NCBI RefSeq assembly: GCF_047314965.1
Contig: NZ_JBLBVK010000047.1
Coordinates: 62,001-126,000 of the forward strand
DNA: 64,000 bases
Direction: 5' to 3'
Source of the DNA: JAVJUV01 sp047314965
Lineage (GTDB): Bacteria; Pseudomonadota; Alphaproteobacteria; Rhodobacterales; Rhodobacteraceae
The position numbers and the translations under genes are program-made. Below the pieces are notes generated by a model. It saw only the letters and a list, made by a program, of their open reading frames with translations, had not been told where the DNA came from and did no database searches. The number at the start of each line of letters is the position of its first letter. The stretch's first letter is position 1. Shown here in pieces: positions 8,967-18,065 of this stretch.

Positions 8967-9410
8967 ATGCCGACGCATTCCGAGACGCGCCGCCTCCCTT
9001 ACACGGCGCAACAGATGTATGACCTCGTGGCCGACGTGGCGCGATACCCCGAGTTCCTGCCCTGGACGGCAGCGGCTCGGATCCGCGAGACGCGGGACGA
9101 GGGCGATCATGTCGTGATGCTGGCTGACCTCGTCATTTCGTTCAAGGTGTTCAGAGAGCGGTTCGGCAGCCGCGTGACGCTCTGGCCCGAGGCGCGAAAA
9201 ATCGACACCGAATACCTGGACGGGCCCTTCAAGTACATGATTTCCAACTGGTCTTTTGCCCAGGTCGAGGATGGTTGCGACGTCTCGTTCCACGTCGATT
9301 TCGAGTTCCGGAACCGCGTACTGCAGGCCACTGCGACGGTGTTCTTCAACGAAGCGATGCAGCGCGTCGTGCGTGCATTCGAGCGCCGCGCGGCAGATCT
9401 CTACGGATAG
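8967..9410 (+). CDS. Coq10/RatA-family START-domain protein
   Basis: 147 residues. The motifs YTAQQMYDLVADVARYPEFLPW at the start and ATAVFFNEAMQRVVRAFERRA-like residues at the end identify the Coq10/RatA (SRPBCC) family. The family binds lipid such as ubiquinone in a helix-grip fold. In alphaproteobacteria these proteins are best viewed as ubiquinone-binding Coq10 homologues. The 'RatA toxin' label of databases comes from the E. coli homologue, and no RnfH-type partner is adjacent here. Confidence 0.85.
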   Translation: MPTHSETRRLPYTAQQMYDLVADVARYPEFLPWTAAARIRETRDEGDHVVMLADLVISFKVFRERFGSRVTLWPEARKIDTEYLDGPFKYMISNWSFAQVEDGCDVSFHVDFEFRNRVLQATATVFFNEAMQRVVRAFERRAADLYG

Positions 9411-9491
9411 CGACGCCCCTGCAAACCGGCGAATCGCGCGTGGTTCGGGCAAGGCCAATTCCGCGATGCCCGTCTTCAAGCGAAAGGGAGC

Positions 9492-9535
9492 GTCAGCCAT
9501 CGGTCGGCGAAGCGTCGGCAAAACGTATGGCAAGC
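9492..9535 (+). repeat. 11-bp-period tandem array, copy A
   Basis: Four consecutive 11-bp units: GTCAGCCATCG (9492), GTCGGCGAAGC (9503), GTCGGCAAAAC (9514) and GTATGGCAAGC (9525). The last three match the units of the arrays at 36255 and 50447 almost exactly and in the same register. The array sits in the 274-bp gap between the START-domain gene and the lipoprotein gene, about 150 bp upstream of the lipoprotein start. The rest of the gap shows nothing I can name. Confidence 0.75.
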
Positions 9536-9684
9536 GTTCTTCGCATCCGCTGATAACATTCTTCCCGAAGTCCGAGAGCTTGATCAGGGGAACGGCTCCA
9601 GGCGTACTCCTGTCCGTGGAAGAATCATTCATCTTTCGCCATGCTTCGGCTGTGATTCCAAAACCCAAAGATGGATGACTTAAT

Positions 9685-9990
9685 ATGCATATCATTGAAT
9701 TCGCTCTGGGAGCGGTCGCAGTCTCGGCCTTGGCGGGCTGCGTCGAGGATACCGGTTCGTCGAGCCAATCGGGCCTGCCGCTTGTCGGAAGCTCGACGGA
9801 CGTGACAGCTTTTGAGGGCGCCCGGGCAGGACAGGCCGATGGAGGCTTGCGTGCTCTTGGCTACGAGGTGGTCCGCACAGAAGGGCTGACCAGTTACTGG
9901 TTCAACCGCTCGACCGGCGCCTGTGCCCGGATCAGCACTTGGGACGGCCGGTTTTCCGACGTGACGATGTTGCCCTCGGAGGATTGCTGA
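9685..9990 (+). CDS. small putative lipoprotein
   Basis: 101 residues. A short hydrophobic N-terminus ends in the lipobox LAGC (cysteine 19). The signal lacks the usual basic residues after Met, which is odd. The mature part starts CVEDTG, identical to the lipoprotein at 53822. Both end in a module of about 50 residues with a conserved aromatic, a cysteine and a DGR turn (here ACARISTWDGRFSDVTM). Function is unknown, presumably envelope-associated. It stands alone, convergent with trpE. Confidence 0.7.
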   Translation: MHIIEFALGAVAVSALAGCVEDTGSSSQSGLPLVGSSTDVTAFEGARAGQADGGLRALGYEVVRTEGLTSYWFNRSTGACARISTWDGRFSDVTMLPSEDC

Positions 9991-10058
9991 GGCGCTCTGC
10001 GCCTGTGCCGGGCTGCACTTTCTGCCGCTCGGCGCAACTCTGGGAATGAAACGATCGC

Positions 10059-11570
10059 CTAGCGGTTCCCGTCGCGCGTGAACCGGCCGGCTTCCGCCGC
10101 CGCCGCTTTCAGCGCGCGGCTCTTGTTCACCGTTTCCTGCCATTCGGCTTCCGGGTCGCTGTCCCAGACAACGCCGCCGCCGGCCTGGATGTAAAGCTGT
10201 TCGTCCTTCAGCACGGCCGTGCGCAGCGCGATGCACATGTCCATGTCGCCGCCTGCCGAGAAGTACCCCACGCCGCCGCCATAGACGCCGCGCTTTTCCG
10301 GCTCCAGTTCGTCGATGATCTCCATCGCGCGCACCTTGGGTGCGCCCGAGACGGTGCCCGCAGGCAGGCCCGCAAGAAGCGCCGAGAGCGCGTCGTGTTC
10401 CTCCGACAACTCGCCCACGACGTTCGAGACGATATGCATGACGTGGCTGTAGCGTTCGATGATGAACTCTTCAGTCGGATGCACCGTGCCGATCTTCGCC
10501 ACCCGGCCCACATCGTTCCGGCCGAGGTCGAGCAGCATCAGGTGCTCGGCCAGTTCCTTTTCATCCGACAGAAGATCCGCCTCGTAGGCGCGGTCCTGTT
10601 CCGGGGTTGCGCCGCGCGGACGCGTTCCAGCGATGGGACGGATCGTGACCTCGCCGCCGAAGACGCGAACGAGGATTTCGGGCGAAGCCCCGATCACCTG
10701 GAAGCCCCCGAAATCGAAATGGAACATGAAAGGCGACGGGTTCGTTCGGCGCAGCGCCCGGTAAAGCGAGAACGGGGGCAGCTTGAAGTCCTGCCGCCAG
10801 CGCTGCGAAGGCACCACCTGGAAGATGTCGCCGGCGGCGATGTACTCGCGCGCTTTCTCGACCGCCGCCTTGTAGTCGTCCTTGGCGAAGTTCGAAACCG
10901 GCTCGGCCACCTCCAGCGCTTCGCCAAACCCGTGTCCGACATTCGGCAGTGGCCGGTCGAGGTCGCGCACGGCGTCCATCACTCGTTCCGCGGCCTGGGC
11001 ATAGGCCGCCTTGGCCGTCAGGCCCGACGAGACCCAGGCGGGCGAGACCACGATCACTTCGCCCTTCACCCCGTCCAGAACGGCCACCACCGAAGGGCGC
11101 AGCAGAACCGCGTCGGGCAGGCCGATGGGATCGGGATTGATGTCGGGCAGGCGTTCGACCAGCCGGATCATGTCATAGCCAAGATAGCCGAAGAGCCCGG
11201 CAGACGCAGCGGGCAGGCTCTCGGGGAGGTCGATTCGGCTTTCCTCGATCAGGGCGCGAAGCGACGTCAACGGGTCTGCCGTCTCGTCCTCGAACGCGTT
11301 CCTGTCATAACGGGCCTGCCGGTTGATCCGCGCGCCGGTGCCATGGCACTCCCAAATGATGTCGGGCTTCATGCCGATGATAGAGTAACGCCCGCGTACC
11401 TCGCCGCCCGTGACGCTCTCCAGCATGAAGGCATCTGCCTGCGCGCCCGAGAGCTTCAGCATCAGCGACACCGGCGTGTCGAGATCGGCCGCAAGCCGCG
11501 TAAAGACCAGCTGGTTGCGGCCGGCGTCGTACCCCTCGGCAAAGGCTTCGTATGAAGGTTCGAGAGCCAT
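10059..11570 (-). CDS. trpE: anthranilate synthase component I
   Basis: 503 residues, full length. Makes anthranilate from chorismate with glutamine or ammonia, the first step of tryptophan synthesis. The feedback-site segment LLKLSGA-type (LMLKLSGAQADAFMLESV) is present near residue 37. The catalytic core is complete: SPEILVRV, IAGTRPRG, AGTVSGAPKVRAMEIIDELEP and GGGVGYFSAGGDMD. The trpG partner is not in the window. It begins 2 bp after the stop of the PpiD-like gene, so the two are in one transcript. Confidence 0.95.
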   Translation of the reverse strand: MALEPSYEAFAEGYDAGRNQLVFTRLAADLDTPVSLMLKLSGAQADAFMLESVTGGEVRGRYSIIGMKPDIIWECHGTGARINRQARYDRNAFEDETADPLTSLRALIEESRIDLPESLPAASAGLFGYLGYDMIRLVERLPDINPDPIGLPDAVLLRPSVVAVLDGVKGEVIVVSPAWVSSGLTAKAAYAQAAERVMDAVRDLDRPLPNVGHGFGEALEVAEPVSNFAKDDYKAAVEKAREYIAAGDIFQVVPSQRWRQDFKLPPFSLYRALRRTNPSPFMFHFDFGGFQVIGASPEILVRVFGGEVTIRPIAGTRPRGATPEQDRAYEADLLSDEKELAEHLMLLDLGRNDVGRVAKIGTVHPTEEFIIERYSHVMHIVSNVVGELSEEHDALSALLAGLPAGTVSGAPKVRAMEIIDELEPEKRGVYGGGVGYFSAGGDMDMCIALRTAVLKDEQLYIQAGGGVVWDSDPEAEWQETVNKSRALKAAAAEAGRFTRDGNR

Positions 11571-11571
11571 A

Positions 11572-13413
11572 TCAGGGCAACTGCGCGTTGACGGCGTTGA
11601 TCGCGGCCTGGTTCAGTTCGACTGGTGTCTCATCCAGCAGCGACTGGGTGTAGGCCTGGATCAGCGCCGTCGACATCTCGACCGCGGTCTGGCCGGCGAA
11701 CTGGCCGCGCACGGCCTCCGCCTCGGGTGTCGTCGGATCCGGTGCGTTTACGGCGTCAAGACGCACAAGCCAGGCAAAGCCATCGGCGGACAAGACCCGC
11801 ACTTCGTTCGGCTCCATTTCGAAGACCGCAGAGATGAAATCCGGCGGGGTCCTGTCGAGGAAGGTGTCGCGGGTCAGCCCGCGGTCCGTTTCCAGCGAAA
11901 GCCGCAGCGCCGCCATCTCGCGGCCGTTGCGAATGTCCTGCGCCAGAGCCTCGGCGCGGGCAGCGAGCGCCTTGCCGGTCTCTGCCCGTTCCCATGCGGT
12001 CGTGACCTCCTCGCGCACCTCGTCCAACGGGATGGGGGCGGGCTCGGCGATCTCGGTGACGCTCAGCGCGAAGATCCCGCCGTCGTCCAGTTCGATCACC
12101 ACCGGGAAGTCGCCGGGCTGAGCGGCGCCGGCGGCGTTGCGGAACGCGTCATAGGCCGCGATACCGTCGAAGCTGTCGACGTTCCACTCGATGGTGTCGG
12201 CCTGCATGTCGGTCCGCTCGGCAAGAAGGTCCATGTCGGCGCCTCCGGCCAGCAGGTCTTCGATCTGCGGAATCGTCTCGGCGATGATGCGCCGCGCGCG
12301 ATCGGCGGCGGCTTCGGCGGCCAGTTCTTCCCTGGCTTCTTCGAAAGGAGTTTCCTGCGCGGCCAGAATTCCGTTCATCCGGTACAGCGCGGGTCCGAGA
12401 TTCGAGGGCAGGGGGCCGACGACTGCCGGTTCGTTTAGCGCGAAGATGTCCGCGGCGGCCTCGCCCAGATCGGCAGCCGACACGTCGCCCAGATCGACAT
12501 CGGCCAGCGTCAGACCCCGCTCGGCGACCAGCGCATCGAATTCGGCCTCGCCGGCATCGATGCGCGCCTTGGCGGCCACCGCATCAGCCTCGCTGGTGAA
12601 GACCAGCCGCTCGACAAGCCGGCGTTCCGGCTGAACGAATTCGTCGATGCGTCCATCGTAGAGCGCGCGCACCTGCGCCTCGTCCACCTCGATCTGGTCC
12701 ACGATCATGTCCGGTGACAGCCATGCGTAACGCACGGTCTTGGTCTCGGGGCGGGTGAATTCGGCGATATTCGCCTCGTGGAAGGCGGCAAGATCGGCGT
12801 CGGTCGGCTCCGGCAGCGCCTCGGTCATGTCGACCTCGGTCAGCCGCGCCCAGGTCACGTCCCGTGTCTCGCGCACGTAGTTGAAGAGCGTATCCACGAA
12901 GACCTCCGGGGTGCGGACGCCGGACCCCACGGCGCTGCGCAGCAGGCCGCTGGAAATATCGCTGCGCACGCGGTCCTCGAACTCGGGCACGTCGATGCCG
13001 TTCTGCTCCAGCGACAGCTCATAAATCTGGCGGTCAAAGGTGCCGCCCGCGCCCTGGAATGCGGGCGAGGACAGGATTTCCTCGCTGACGGCTGCATCGC
13101 CGGCCGAAATGCCAAGGCGGTTCATCTCGTTTTCAAGCGCCGCTCCGGAGACAAGCTGGGACAGCGCGGTTCTGTCCAGGCCCATCAGCCGGGCCTGCTG
13201 GAACGTCAGTTGCTGGCCGGTGGCACGCTGGAAATTCCGTACCTGGGCCTCGACGGCGCGGGCGTATTCGTTCACGTCGACCTCGGCATCGCCGACCGTG
13301 GCGACCGTGCGGACCGAGCCGCCGAAATTCGTCGCGCCAAAGCCCGCAAGCCCCACGATCAGAAGCAGGATGATTACCCAGAGCGCCGCGTTTCCAGCCT
13401 TATTCTTCGCCAT
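11572..13413 (-). CDS. PpiD-like peptidylprolyl isomerase/chaperone
   Basis: 613 residues. One N-terminal membrane helix (about residues 10-30) anchors a large periplasmic part. The SurA-N-like segment (VNEYARAVEAQVRNFQRATGQQLTFQQARLMGLDRTALSQLV) is followed by a central region in the position of the parvulin domain and a second helical domain. The layout and length fit the PpiD family, which assists folding of proteins leaving the Sec translocon. The parvulin part is weakly conserved, so isomerase activity is uncertain. In Rhodobacteraceae it commonly precedes trpE, as here. Confidence 0.85.
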   Translation of the reverse strand: MAKNKAGNAALWVIILLLIVGLAGFGATNFGGSVRTVATVGDAEVDVNEYARAVEAQVRNFQRATGQQLTFQQARLMGLDRTALSQLVSGAALENEMNRLGISAGDAAVSEEILSSPAFQGAGGTFDRQIYELSLEQNGIDVPEFEDRVRSDISSGLLRSAVGSGVRTPEVFVDTLFNYVRETRDVTWARLTEVDMTEALPEPTDADLAAFHEANIAEFTRPETKTVRYAWLSPDMIVDQIEVDEAQVRALYDGRIDEFVQPERRLVERLVFTSEADAVAAKARIDAGEAEFDALVAERGLTLADVDLGDVSAADLGEAAADIFALNEPAVVGPLPSNLGPALYRMNGILAAQETPFEEAREELAAEAAADRARRIIAETIPQIEDLLAGGADMDLLAERTDMQADTIEWNVDSFDGIAAYDAFRNAAGAAQPGDFPVVIELDDGGIFALSVTEIAEPAPIPLDEVREEVTTAWERAETGKALAARAEALAQDIRNGREMAALRLSLETDRGLTRDTFLDRTPPDFISAVFEMEPNEVRVLSADGFAWLVRLDAVNAPDPTTPEAEAVRGQFAGQTAVEMSTALIQAYTQSLLDETPVELNQAAINAVNAQLP

Positions 13414-13483
13414 GTATCAAAGCCCGTTCTTCAAAGGTCGGGACTTCCTACGCGAGCCACGGAAGCAGGGCAAGGGGCAGGCG

Positions 13484-14224
13484 TCAGCGGCGGATCGCGG
13501 CGGCCTGACGGTCCAGTTCGCGGGTCAGTTCGCGGGGCGCGTGGCGGGCGGCGTCGAGCGCGGTTTCAGCATCCTCGCCAGCGACGGAGCCAGCCGCGAT
13601 GCGCCGGAGCGAATAGGTCGGGACCGCCACCGTCCCACGCAGCATTTCGCGGGTCAGCGCAAGAACCGCGAGATAGACAGGATAGGCCCCGAGAACGCCG
13701 GGACCGGAGACCGCCTCGCCCTCTGCGATCCGCTGGCAGAGCGCGGCGTCGGGCGAGAGATAACTGCGGCAGATCATCGGTCGCGCGTCATAGGCGCGGC
13801 ATGTGCGGCGGTCGGGATCGAGCGCCGGGCAGGCGGCAGGATGCCATGCGCGCCCGTCCGGTTGGCCGCTCACCGGCGCAAGGGCGGCCTGCATCGCCCT
13901 GGCCTCGGCCCCGGTCATGGTGCCGCCATCCTCGCCCGTCAGGATGCAGCAGAAGGCGCAGCCCTCGGCGCAGGCCGCCGAGGCGGCAGGCCCTTCGGAA
14001 TCGGCCATTTGCCCCGCGATCACCGCCAGACCGGCCTGCTGGGCGGCTTCCCCGTCCCGCAGGCGCCGCAGGGCCTCGCGCAGCGGCATGCCATGCGCGG
14101 CGGCCGTGTCGATCCAGGCGACAAGCGTCCGGCGCGCCGTGTCGCGCAGCGCCGGCGGCAGGCCAGAGGCGCGGGCGGCCAGTGCCCGAGCGCGCAGCCC
14201 CGCCATGTCCTTCGGCGCGCTCAT
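13484..14224 (-). CDS. YkgJ-family cysteine-cluster protein
   Basis: 246 residues from the ATG of MSAPKDMAGLRARAL. This start overlaps the stop of the aminotransferase gene in an ATGA arrangement, so translation is coupled. A cysteine cluster (ACAEGCAFCC) and a later CRAYDARPMICRSY segment are the metal-binding signature of YkgJ/UPF0153 proteins, thought to bind zinc or iron. Biological role is unknown. Length is within the family's longer alphaproteobacterial branch. Confidence 0.8.
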   Translation of the reverse strand: MSAPKDMAGLRARALAARASGLPPALRDTARRTLVAWIDTAAAHGMPLREALRRLRDGEAAQQAGLAVIAGQMADSEGPAASAACAEGCAFCCILTGEDGGTMTGAEARAMQAALAPVSGQPDGRAWHPAACPALDPDRRTCRAYDARPMICRSYLSPDAALCQRIAEGEAVSGPGVLGAYPVYLAVLALTREMLRGTVAVPTYSLRRIAAGSVAGEDAETALDAARHAPRELTRELDRQAAAIRR

Positions 14225-15402
14225 GCGCGTTCGGGTGTCATGGCGGCCAGCCGTCTGGCGAGTTCGGCGATCTGAGACCGGTCGATATTTGCAAATGCGA
14301 TGCGCAGCCCCTTGGCGCAAATCGGGTCGCCTTCGGGGGCGAACATCGTCGCCGGCAGGGCCAGCACGCCCGCTTCCTGAACCAGCCTCCGCGCGACCGT
14401 GTCCGAAGGGGCATCGAACGGATGGCTGACAAAGGCGAAATAGGCGCCCAGTCCCAGAATGTCCCATCCGGCCAGCGGACCGATATGGTCTTCGACCGCC
14501 GCGCGCCTGTCGAGGATCTCGGCGCGCTCGCCCGCCACCCACTGGCTCAGGTTCCGCATTCCCCAAAGCGCCGCCTTCTGACCCAGCATATTTGCGCAGA
14601 TGATGGCGGTGTCCTGAAATTTCTCCATCTCTCTCAGCAGCTTGGAGGACGCAATTGCTGCACCGACACGATGCCCGGTCAGGCGGTAGGTCTTGGAGAA
14701 CGAATAGAGCGAGATCACGGTATCGTCCCAGTCGGGATCGGCGATCAGGTCGTGCGGCGCGCCCGGACGGCTGTGGAAATCGCGGTAGGTTTCATCGACG
14801 ACGAGGGCGATGCCCCTGGCGCGGGCCAGGTCGCGGAACGCGGCAAGGGTCTCCGGCGGATATTCCGCGCCTGTGGGATTGTTCGGCGTGACAAGAACGA
14901 TGGCGCGCGTGCGGTCCGTGATCAACGCCTCTGCGTCGCCAGCATGGGGGATCATGGCCGTATCGCAGGGCAGAGCAACGGTGCGCACGCCCGTCATGTC
15001 CAGCCACATTTTATGGTTGAAATACCATGGGGTTGGAAGGATGACTTCATCCCCGTGTCCGGCCAGAGTCGCCATCACCGCGACAAAGGCCTGGTTGCAG
15101 CCTGCAGTGATCGCCACCTGTCCCGGGGCGACATGGCCGCCGTAGTGGGCCGACCAGTTCGCCGCGACTTCGGCACGGAGATCGTCCATGCCCAGAACCG
15201 ACCCGTAGAGATGCGATTCTGCGTCGTTCAACGCGGCTTCCGCGATGGCTCTCCGAAGGGTTTCGGGCGGAGGATCGACCGGCGCGGCCTGGCTGACGTT
15301 CAGAAGGGGGCGTTCCGGCGGGAATGTCACGCCGTCAAGCCAGCGCTTCGCCTCCGGGATCGGCGGCGCGTCGGTCGCCAGCATGACCGGGTTCAGGCGC
15401 AA
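14221..15402 (-). CDS. PLP-dependent class I/II aminotransferase
   Basis: 393 residues, fold-type I aminotransferase. The substrate-arginine and PLP regions are visible: GCNQAFVAVMATL, VTPNNPTGAEYPPET, VVDETYRDF, and the PLP lysine in SFSKTYRLTGHRVG (near residue 235). The donor and acceptor cannot be assigned. It resembles aspartate/tyrosine-type enzymes of the Roseobacter group. It is 3 bp downstream of gpt and overlaps the YkgJ gene, so the three form an operon. Confidence 0.88.
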   Translation of the reverse strand: MRLNPVMLATDAPPIPEAKRWLDGVTFPPERPLLNVSQAAPVDPPPETLRRAIAEAALNDAESHLYGSVLGMDDLRAEVAANWSAHYGGHVAPGQVAITAGCNQAFVAVMATLAGHGDEVILPTPWYFNHKMWLDMTGVRTVALPCDTAMIPHAGDAEALITDRTRAIVLVTPNNPTGAEYPPETLAAFRDLARARGIALVVDETYRDFHSRPGAPHDLIADPDWDDTVISLYSFSKTYRLTGHRVGAAIASSKLLREMEKFQDTAIICANMLGQKAALWGMRNLSQWVAGERAEILDRRAAVEDHIGPLAGWDILGLGAYFAFVSHPFDAPSDTVARRLVQEAGVLALPATMFAPEGDPICAKGLRIAFANIDRSQIAELARRLAAMTPERA

Positions 15403-15405
15403 GCG

Positions 15406-15909
15406 TCACTCCTTGCCGCGATAGGGCTCGACATATTGCAGCGCCATGTCCCACGGAAAGAAGATCCACGTGTCCTGGCTTACGCCGGTGATGAACGTGT
15501 CCACCATCGGCTCGCCCTGCGGCTTGGCATAAACCGTCGCGAAATGTGCCTTCGGATAAAGTCTGCGCACGACTTCCAGCGTCTTTCCGGTGTCGACGAG
15601 GTCGTCGACGATCAATATGCCGGTGCCGTCGCCCATCATGTCCTTGTCCGGGCTTTTCAGAACCACGGCATCCATTTGCGACTGGTGGTCGTAGCTTTTC
15701 ACGCTGATGGTATCGACGGTGCGGATGTCCAGTTCGCGGGCGACAATCATCGCGGGTGCCATGCCGCCGCGAGTGATCGCGACGACGGCCTTCCAGGTGC
15801 CGTTGTCCGGGCCGCGCCCGTCCAGACGCCATGCCAGCGCACGTGCATCGCGGTGAATCTGGTCCCAGCTGACGTGAAAGCCTTTCTCGTGGGGCAGGCG
15901 GTCGGTCAT
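15406..15909 (-). CDS. gpt: xanthine-guanine phosphoribosyltransferase
   Basis: 167 residues. Salvages xanthine and guanine with PRPP. The PRPP loop reads GILIVDDLVDTGKTLEVVR (about residues 97-115), and the N-terminal HVSWDQIHRDARALAWRL is typical of XGPRT. It lies 4 bp after the fabI stop and 3 bp before the aminotransferase. It is the second purine phosphoribosyltransferase in the window besides hpt. Confidence 0.92.
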   Translation of the reverse strand: MTDRLPHEKGFHVSWDQIHRDARALAWRLDGRGPDNGTWKAVVAITRGGMAPAMIVARELDIRTVDTISVKSYDHQSQMDAVVLKSPDKDMMGDGTGILIVDDLVDTGKTLEVVRRLYPKAHFATVYAKPQGEPMVDTFITGVSQDTWIFFPWDMALQYVEPYRGKE

Positions 15910-15913
15910 GACC

Positions 15914-16729
15914 TTACTCCTTCTTGTCGTAGGTCATGTCCGGCGCATCCAGCGCCTTCATGCCCACCACATGGTAGCCCGAGTCGACATGGTGAACCTC
16001 GCCCGTCACGCCGCGCGAGAGATCCGAGAGAAGGTACATCGCCGCACCGCCCACGTCCTCGATCGAGACGTTCCGGCGCATCGGCGAGTTGTACTCGTTC
16101 CACTTCAGAATATAGCGGAAGTCTCCGATGCCGCTTGCGGCCAGCGTCTTGATCGTGCCCGCGCTGATCGCGTTGCAGCGGATGCCGTCACGGCCCAGAT
16201 CCTCGGCGATATAGCGCACCGAGCATTCCAGCGCCGCCTTGCACAGCCCCATCACGTTGTAATGCGGCATGACCTTCTCGGCGCCGTAATAGGTCAGCGT
16301 CAGAAGCGATCCGCCATCGGGCATGATCTCTGCGGCGCGGCGCGCGACCTCGGTGAAGGAGAAGACGGAAATATCCATCGACATCAGGAAGTTGTCGCGG
16401 GTCGTGTCCACGTACCGTCCGCGCAGCTGGTTCTTGTCCGAGAACCCGATCGCGTGAACGACGAAGTCGATCTTGCCCCAGCGGTCCTTCAGCGCCGCGA
16501 ACAGCGCGTCCATGCTGTCGGTATCGCTGACGTCACACGGGATCACGAAATCCGATCCCAGTTGTTCGGCCAGCGGTGCGACCCGCTTCAGAAGTGCTTC
16601 GCCCTGGTAGGAAAAGGCAAGTTCCGCGCCCTGTTCGGCAACGGCCTTCGCGATGCCCCATGCGATCGATTTGTCATTGGCAAGTCCCATGATCAGGCCG
16701 CGCTTGCCCGCCATCAATCCCCCGGTCAT
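15914..16729 (-). CDS. fabI: enoyl-[acyl-carrier-protein] reductase (NADH)
   Basis: 271 residues, SDR-superfamily FabI, the final reduction of fatty-acid elongation. The family's NAD-binding opening GKRGLIMGLANDKSIAWGIAKA is at residues 8-29. The catalytic tyrosine/lysine region reads YYGAEKVMPHYNVMGLCKAALE. The first four codons (MTGG) precede the more usual MAGKRG, so a start at the second methionine is possible. It is divergent from pdxH across 79 bp and heads the fabI-gpt-aminotransferase-YkgJ run. Confidence 0.95.
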   Translation of the reverse strand: MTGGLMAGKRGLIMGLANDKSIAWGIAKAVAEQGAELAFSYQGEALLKRVAPLAEQLGSDFVIPCDVSDTDSMDALFAALKDRWGKIDFVVHAIGFSDKNQLRGRYVDTTRDNFLMSMDISVFSFTEVARRAAEIMPDGGSLLTLTYYGAEKVMPHYNVMGLCKAALECSVRYIAEDLGRDGIRCNAISAGTIKTLAASGIGDFRYILKWNEYNSPMRRNVSIEDVGGAAMYLLSDLSRGVTGEVHHVDSGYHVVGMKALDAPDMTYDKKE

Positions 16730-16808
16730 TTTCTTGTTCCTCGACCCGTTTACCGTGGGCCGGGTCTATGCCATCACGGCACCACCATCAAGTGCAGGAG
16801 ACCAGTCG

Positions 16809-17414
16809 ATGAGCGCCCGCAGCGGGAAATTCGCAGGAGACGACCCTTTCGCCATCGTCCGCAGTTGGCTGGCCGAGGCGGAAACGTCCGAGATCAACGA
16901 CCCCAACGCGATCGCGCTGGCATCGGTCGATCCCGACGGTTTGCCCAACGTGCGCATGGTGCTTCTGAAGGAAATCGAGGACGACGCCTTCGTTTTCTAC
17001 ACCAACTATGAAAGCGCCAAGGGGCGGGAGATCATCGCCAGTGGAAAGGCCGCTTTCGTTATGCACTGGAAGTCGCTGCGCCGTCAGGTTCGGGTGCGCG
17101 GGCATGTCACGAAAGAGGACGGACCGCAGGCGGATGCCTATTATGCGTCGCGCCCCCTGGAAAGCCGGATCGGCGCATGGGCCTCGGAACAGTCTCGTCC
17201 GCTTGCCTCGCGCGAGGCATTGATGGCAAAGGCGGCGAAACTTGGCCTGACCCATGGAACCTCGCCGAAACGGCCGCCGTTCTGGGGCGGATTCCGTATC
17301 AGCCCCGTGGAAATCGAGTTCTGGGCGGATGGGGCGTTTAGGCTACACGACCGATTCCGGTGGACCAGAAACGGCCCGCTGGACCCCTGGACGGTCCAGC
17401 GTCTAAACCCGTGA
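16809..17414 (+). CDS. pdxH: pyridoxamine 5'-phosphate oxidase
   Basis: 201 residues starting at the ATG after CAGGAGACC. FMN enzyme that oxidises pyridoxamine/pyridoxine 5'-phosphate to PLP. Family landmarks are NVRMVLLKEIED, FYTNYESAKGREI, FVMHWKSLRRQVRVRG and the C-terminal RFRWTRNG...WTVQRLNP. The frame extends upstream into the fabI promoter region, but the family N-terminus supports this start. It is divergent from fabI. Confidence 0.95.
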   Translation: MSARSGKFAGDDPFAIVRSWLAEAETSEINDPNAIALASVDPDGLPNVRMVLLKEIEDDAFVFYTNYESAKGREIIASGKAAFVMHWKSLRRQVRVRGHVTKEDGPQADAYYASRPLESRIGAWASEQSRPLASREALMAKAAKLGLTHGTSPKRPPFWGGFRISPVEIEFWADGAFRLHDRFRWTRNGPLDPWTVQRLNP

Positions 17415-17513
17415 TGAGCACACGCTTTAAAATTGTGATTTTTTCAATCTTTAACCTTGCATTTCCGGGGGCCGATAAAGCACACTCGGTATAAAGGGCG
17501 AAAGACCCGAGGG

Positions 17514-18065
17514 ATGAATTTGTCTATGTCAGACACGGAAAAAGACGGGGTGCATGTCACGGGTGTCGTGAAGTGGTTCGACCCGACCAAGGGCTTCGGC
17601 TTCGTTGTTGCCGATACAGGTGGTCCGGACATTCTTTTGCATGCCAATGTCCTGCGCAATTTCGGTCAGTCCTCTATCGCGGACTCGGCCGGGATCGAGA
17701 TTATCGTTCAGGAAACCGCGCGCGGGATCCAGGCGGTGGAAGTCCTCCACATCGAGCCCCCGGCGACCGGCGTCGGCGCAGCGATGATGTCCGACGAGAA
17801 CAGCGAAATCACCGAACCCGTCGATATGTCCCTGCCGTTGGAGCCGGCACGCGTCAAATGGTTCGACAAAGCCAAGGGTTTTGGCTTCGCGAATGTCTTT
17901 GGCAGACCCGAAGATGTCTTTCTTCACATTGAAGTCCTTCGCAGGTCCGGGCTTGCCGATCTGCAGCCCGGCGAAGCTGTCTCCTTGAGGGTCGTCGAAG
18001 GCAAGCGCGGCAGGATGGCCATGCAGGTCACAAGCTGGGAAGCGGCGCTCAAGGATCACCATTGA
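17514..18065 (+). CDS. protein with two cold-shock domains
   Basis: 183 residues with two CSDs in tandem. The first runs VVKWFDPTKGFGFVVAD...ILLHANVL, the second VKWFDKAKGFGFANVF...DVFLHIEVL. The KGFGF RNP1 element is intact in both. RNP2 is changed to ILLH in the first. A linker of about 40 residues is acidic. It is an RNA/ssDNA-binding protein of the alphaproteobacterial double-CSD type. The start could also be the ATG at 17526 (MSDTEKDG), which has the better-spaced GAGGG. Its stop overlaps the DUF192 start by four bases. Confidence 0.88.
   Translation: MNLSMSDTEKDGVHVTGVVKWFDPTKGFGFVVADTGGPDILLHANVLRNFGQSSIADSAGIEIIVQETARGIQAVEVLHIEPPATGVGAAMMSDENSEITEPVDMSLPLEPARVKWFDKAKGFGFANVFGRPEDVFLHIEVLRRSGLADLQPGEAVSLRVVEGKRGRMAMQVTSWEAALKDHH

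Noticed and set aside
8967..9410. Toxin of a RatA/RatB toxin-antitoxin pair
   Set aside because: No antitoxin gene next to it; the family in alphaproteobacteria is better explained as a ubiquinone-binding Coq10 protein.
12778..16152. A long plus-strand open frame antisense to the PpiD, YkgJ, aminotransferase, gpt and fabI genes
   Set aside because: Arg/Gly/Pro-rich composition typical of GC-rich antisense frames; it crosses several certain genes and has no domain.
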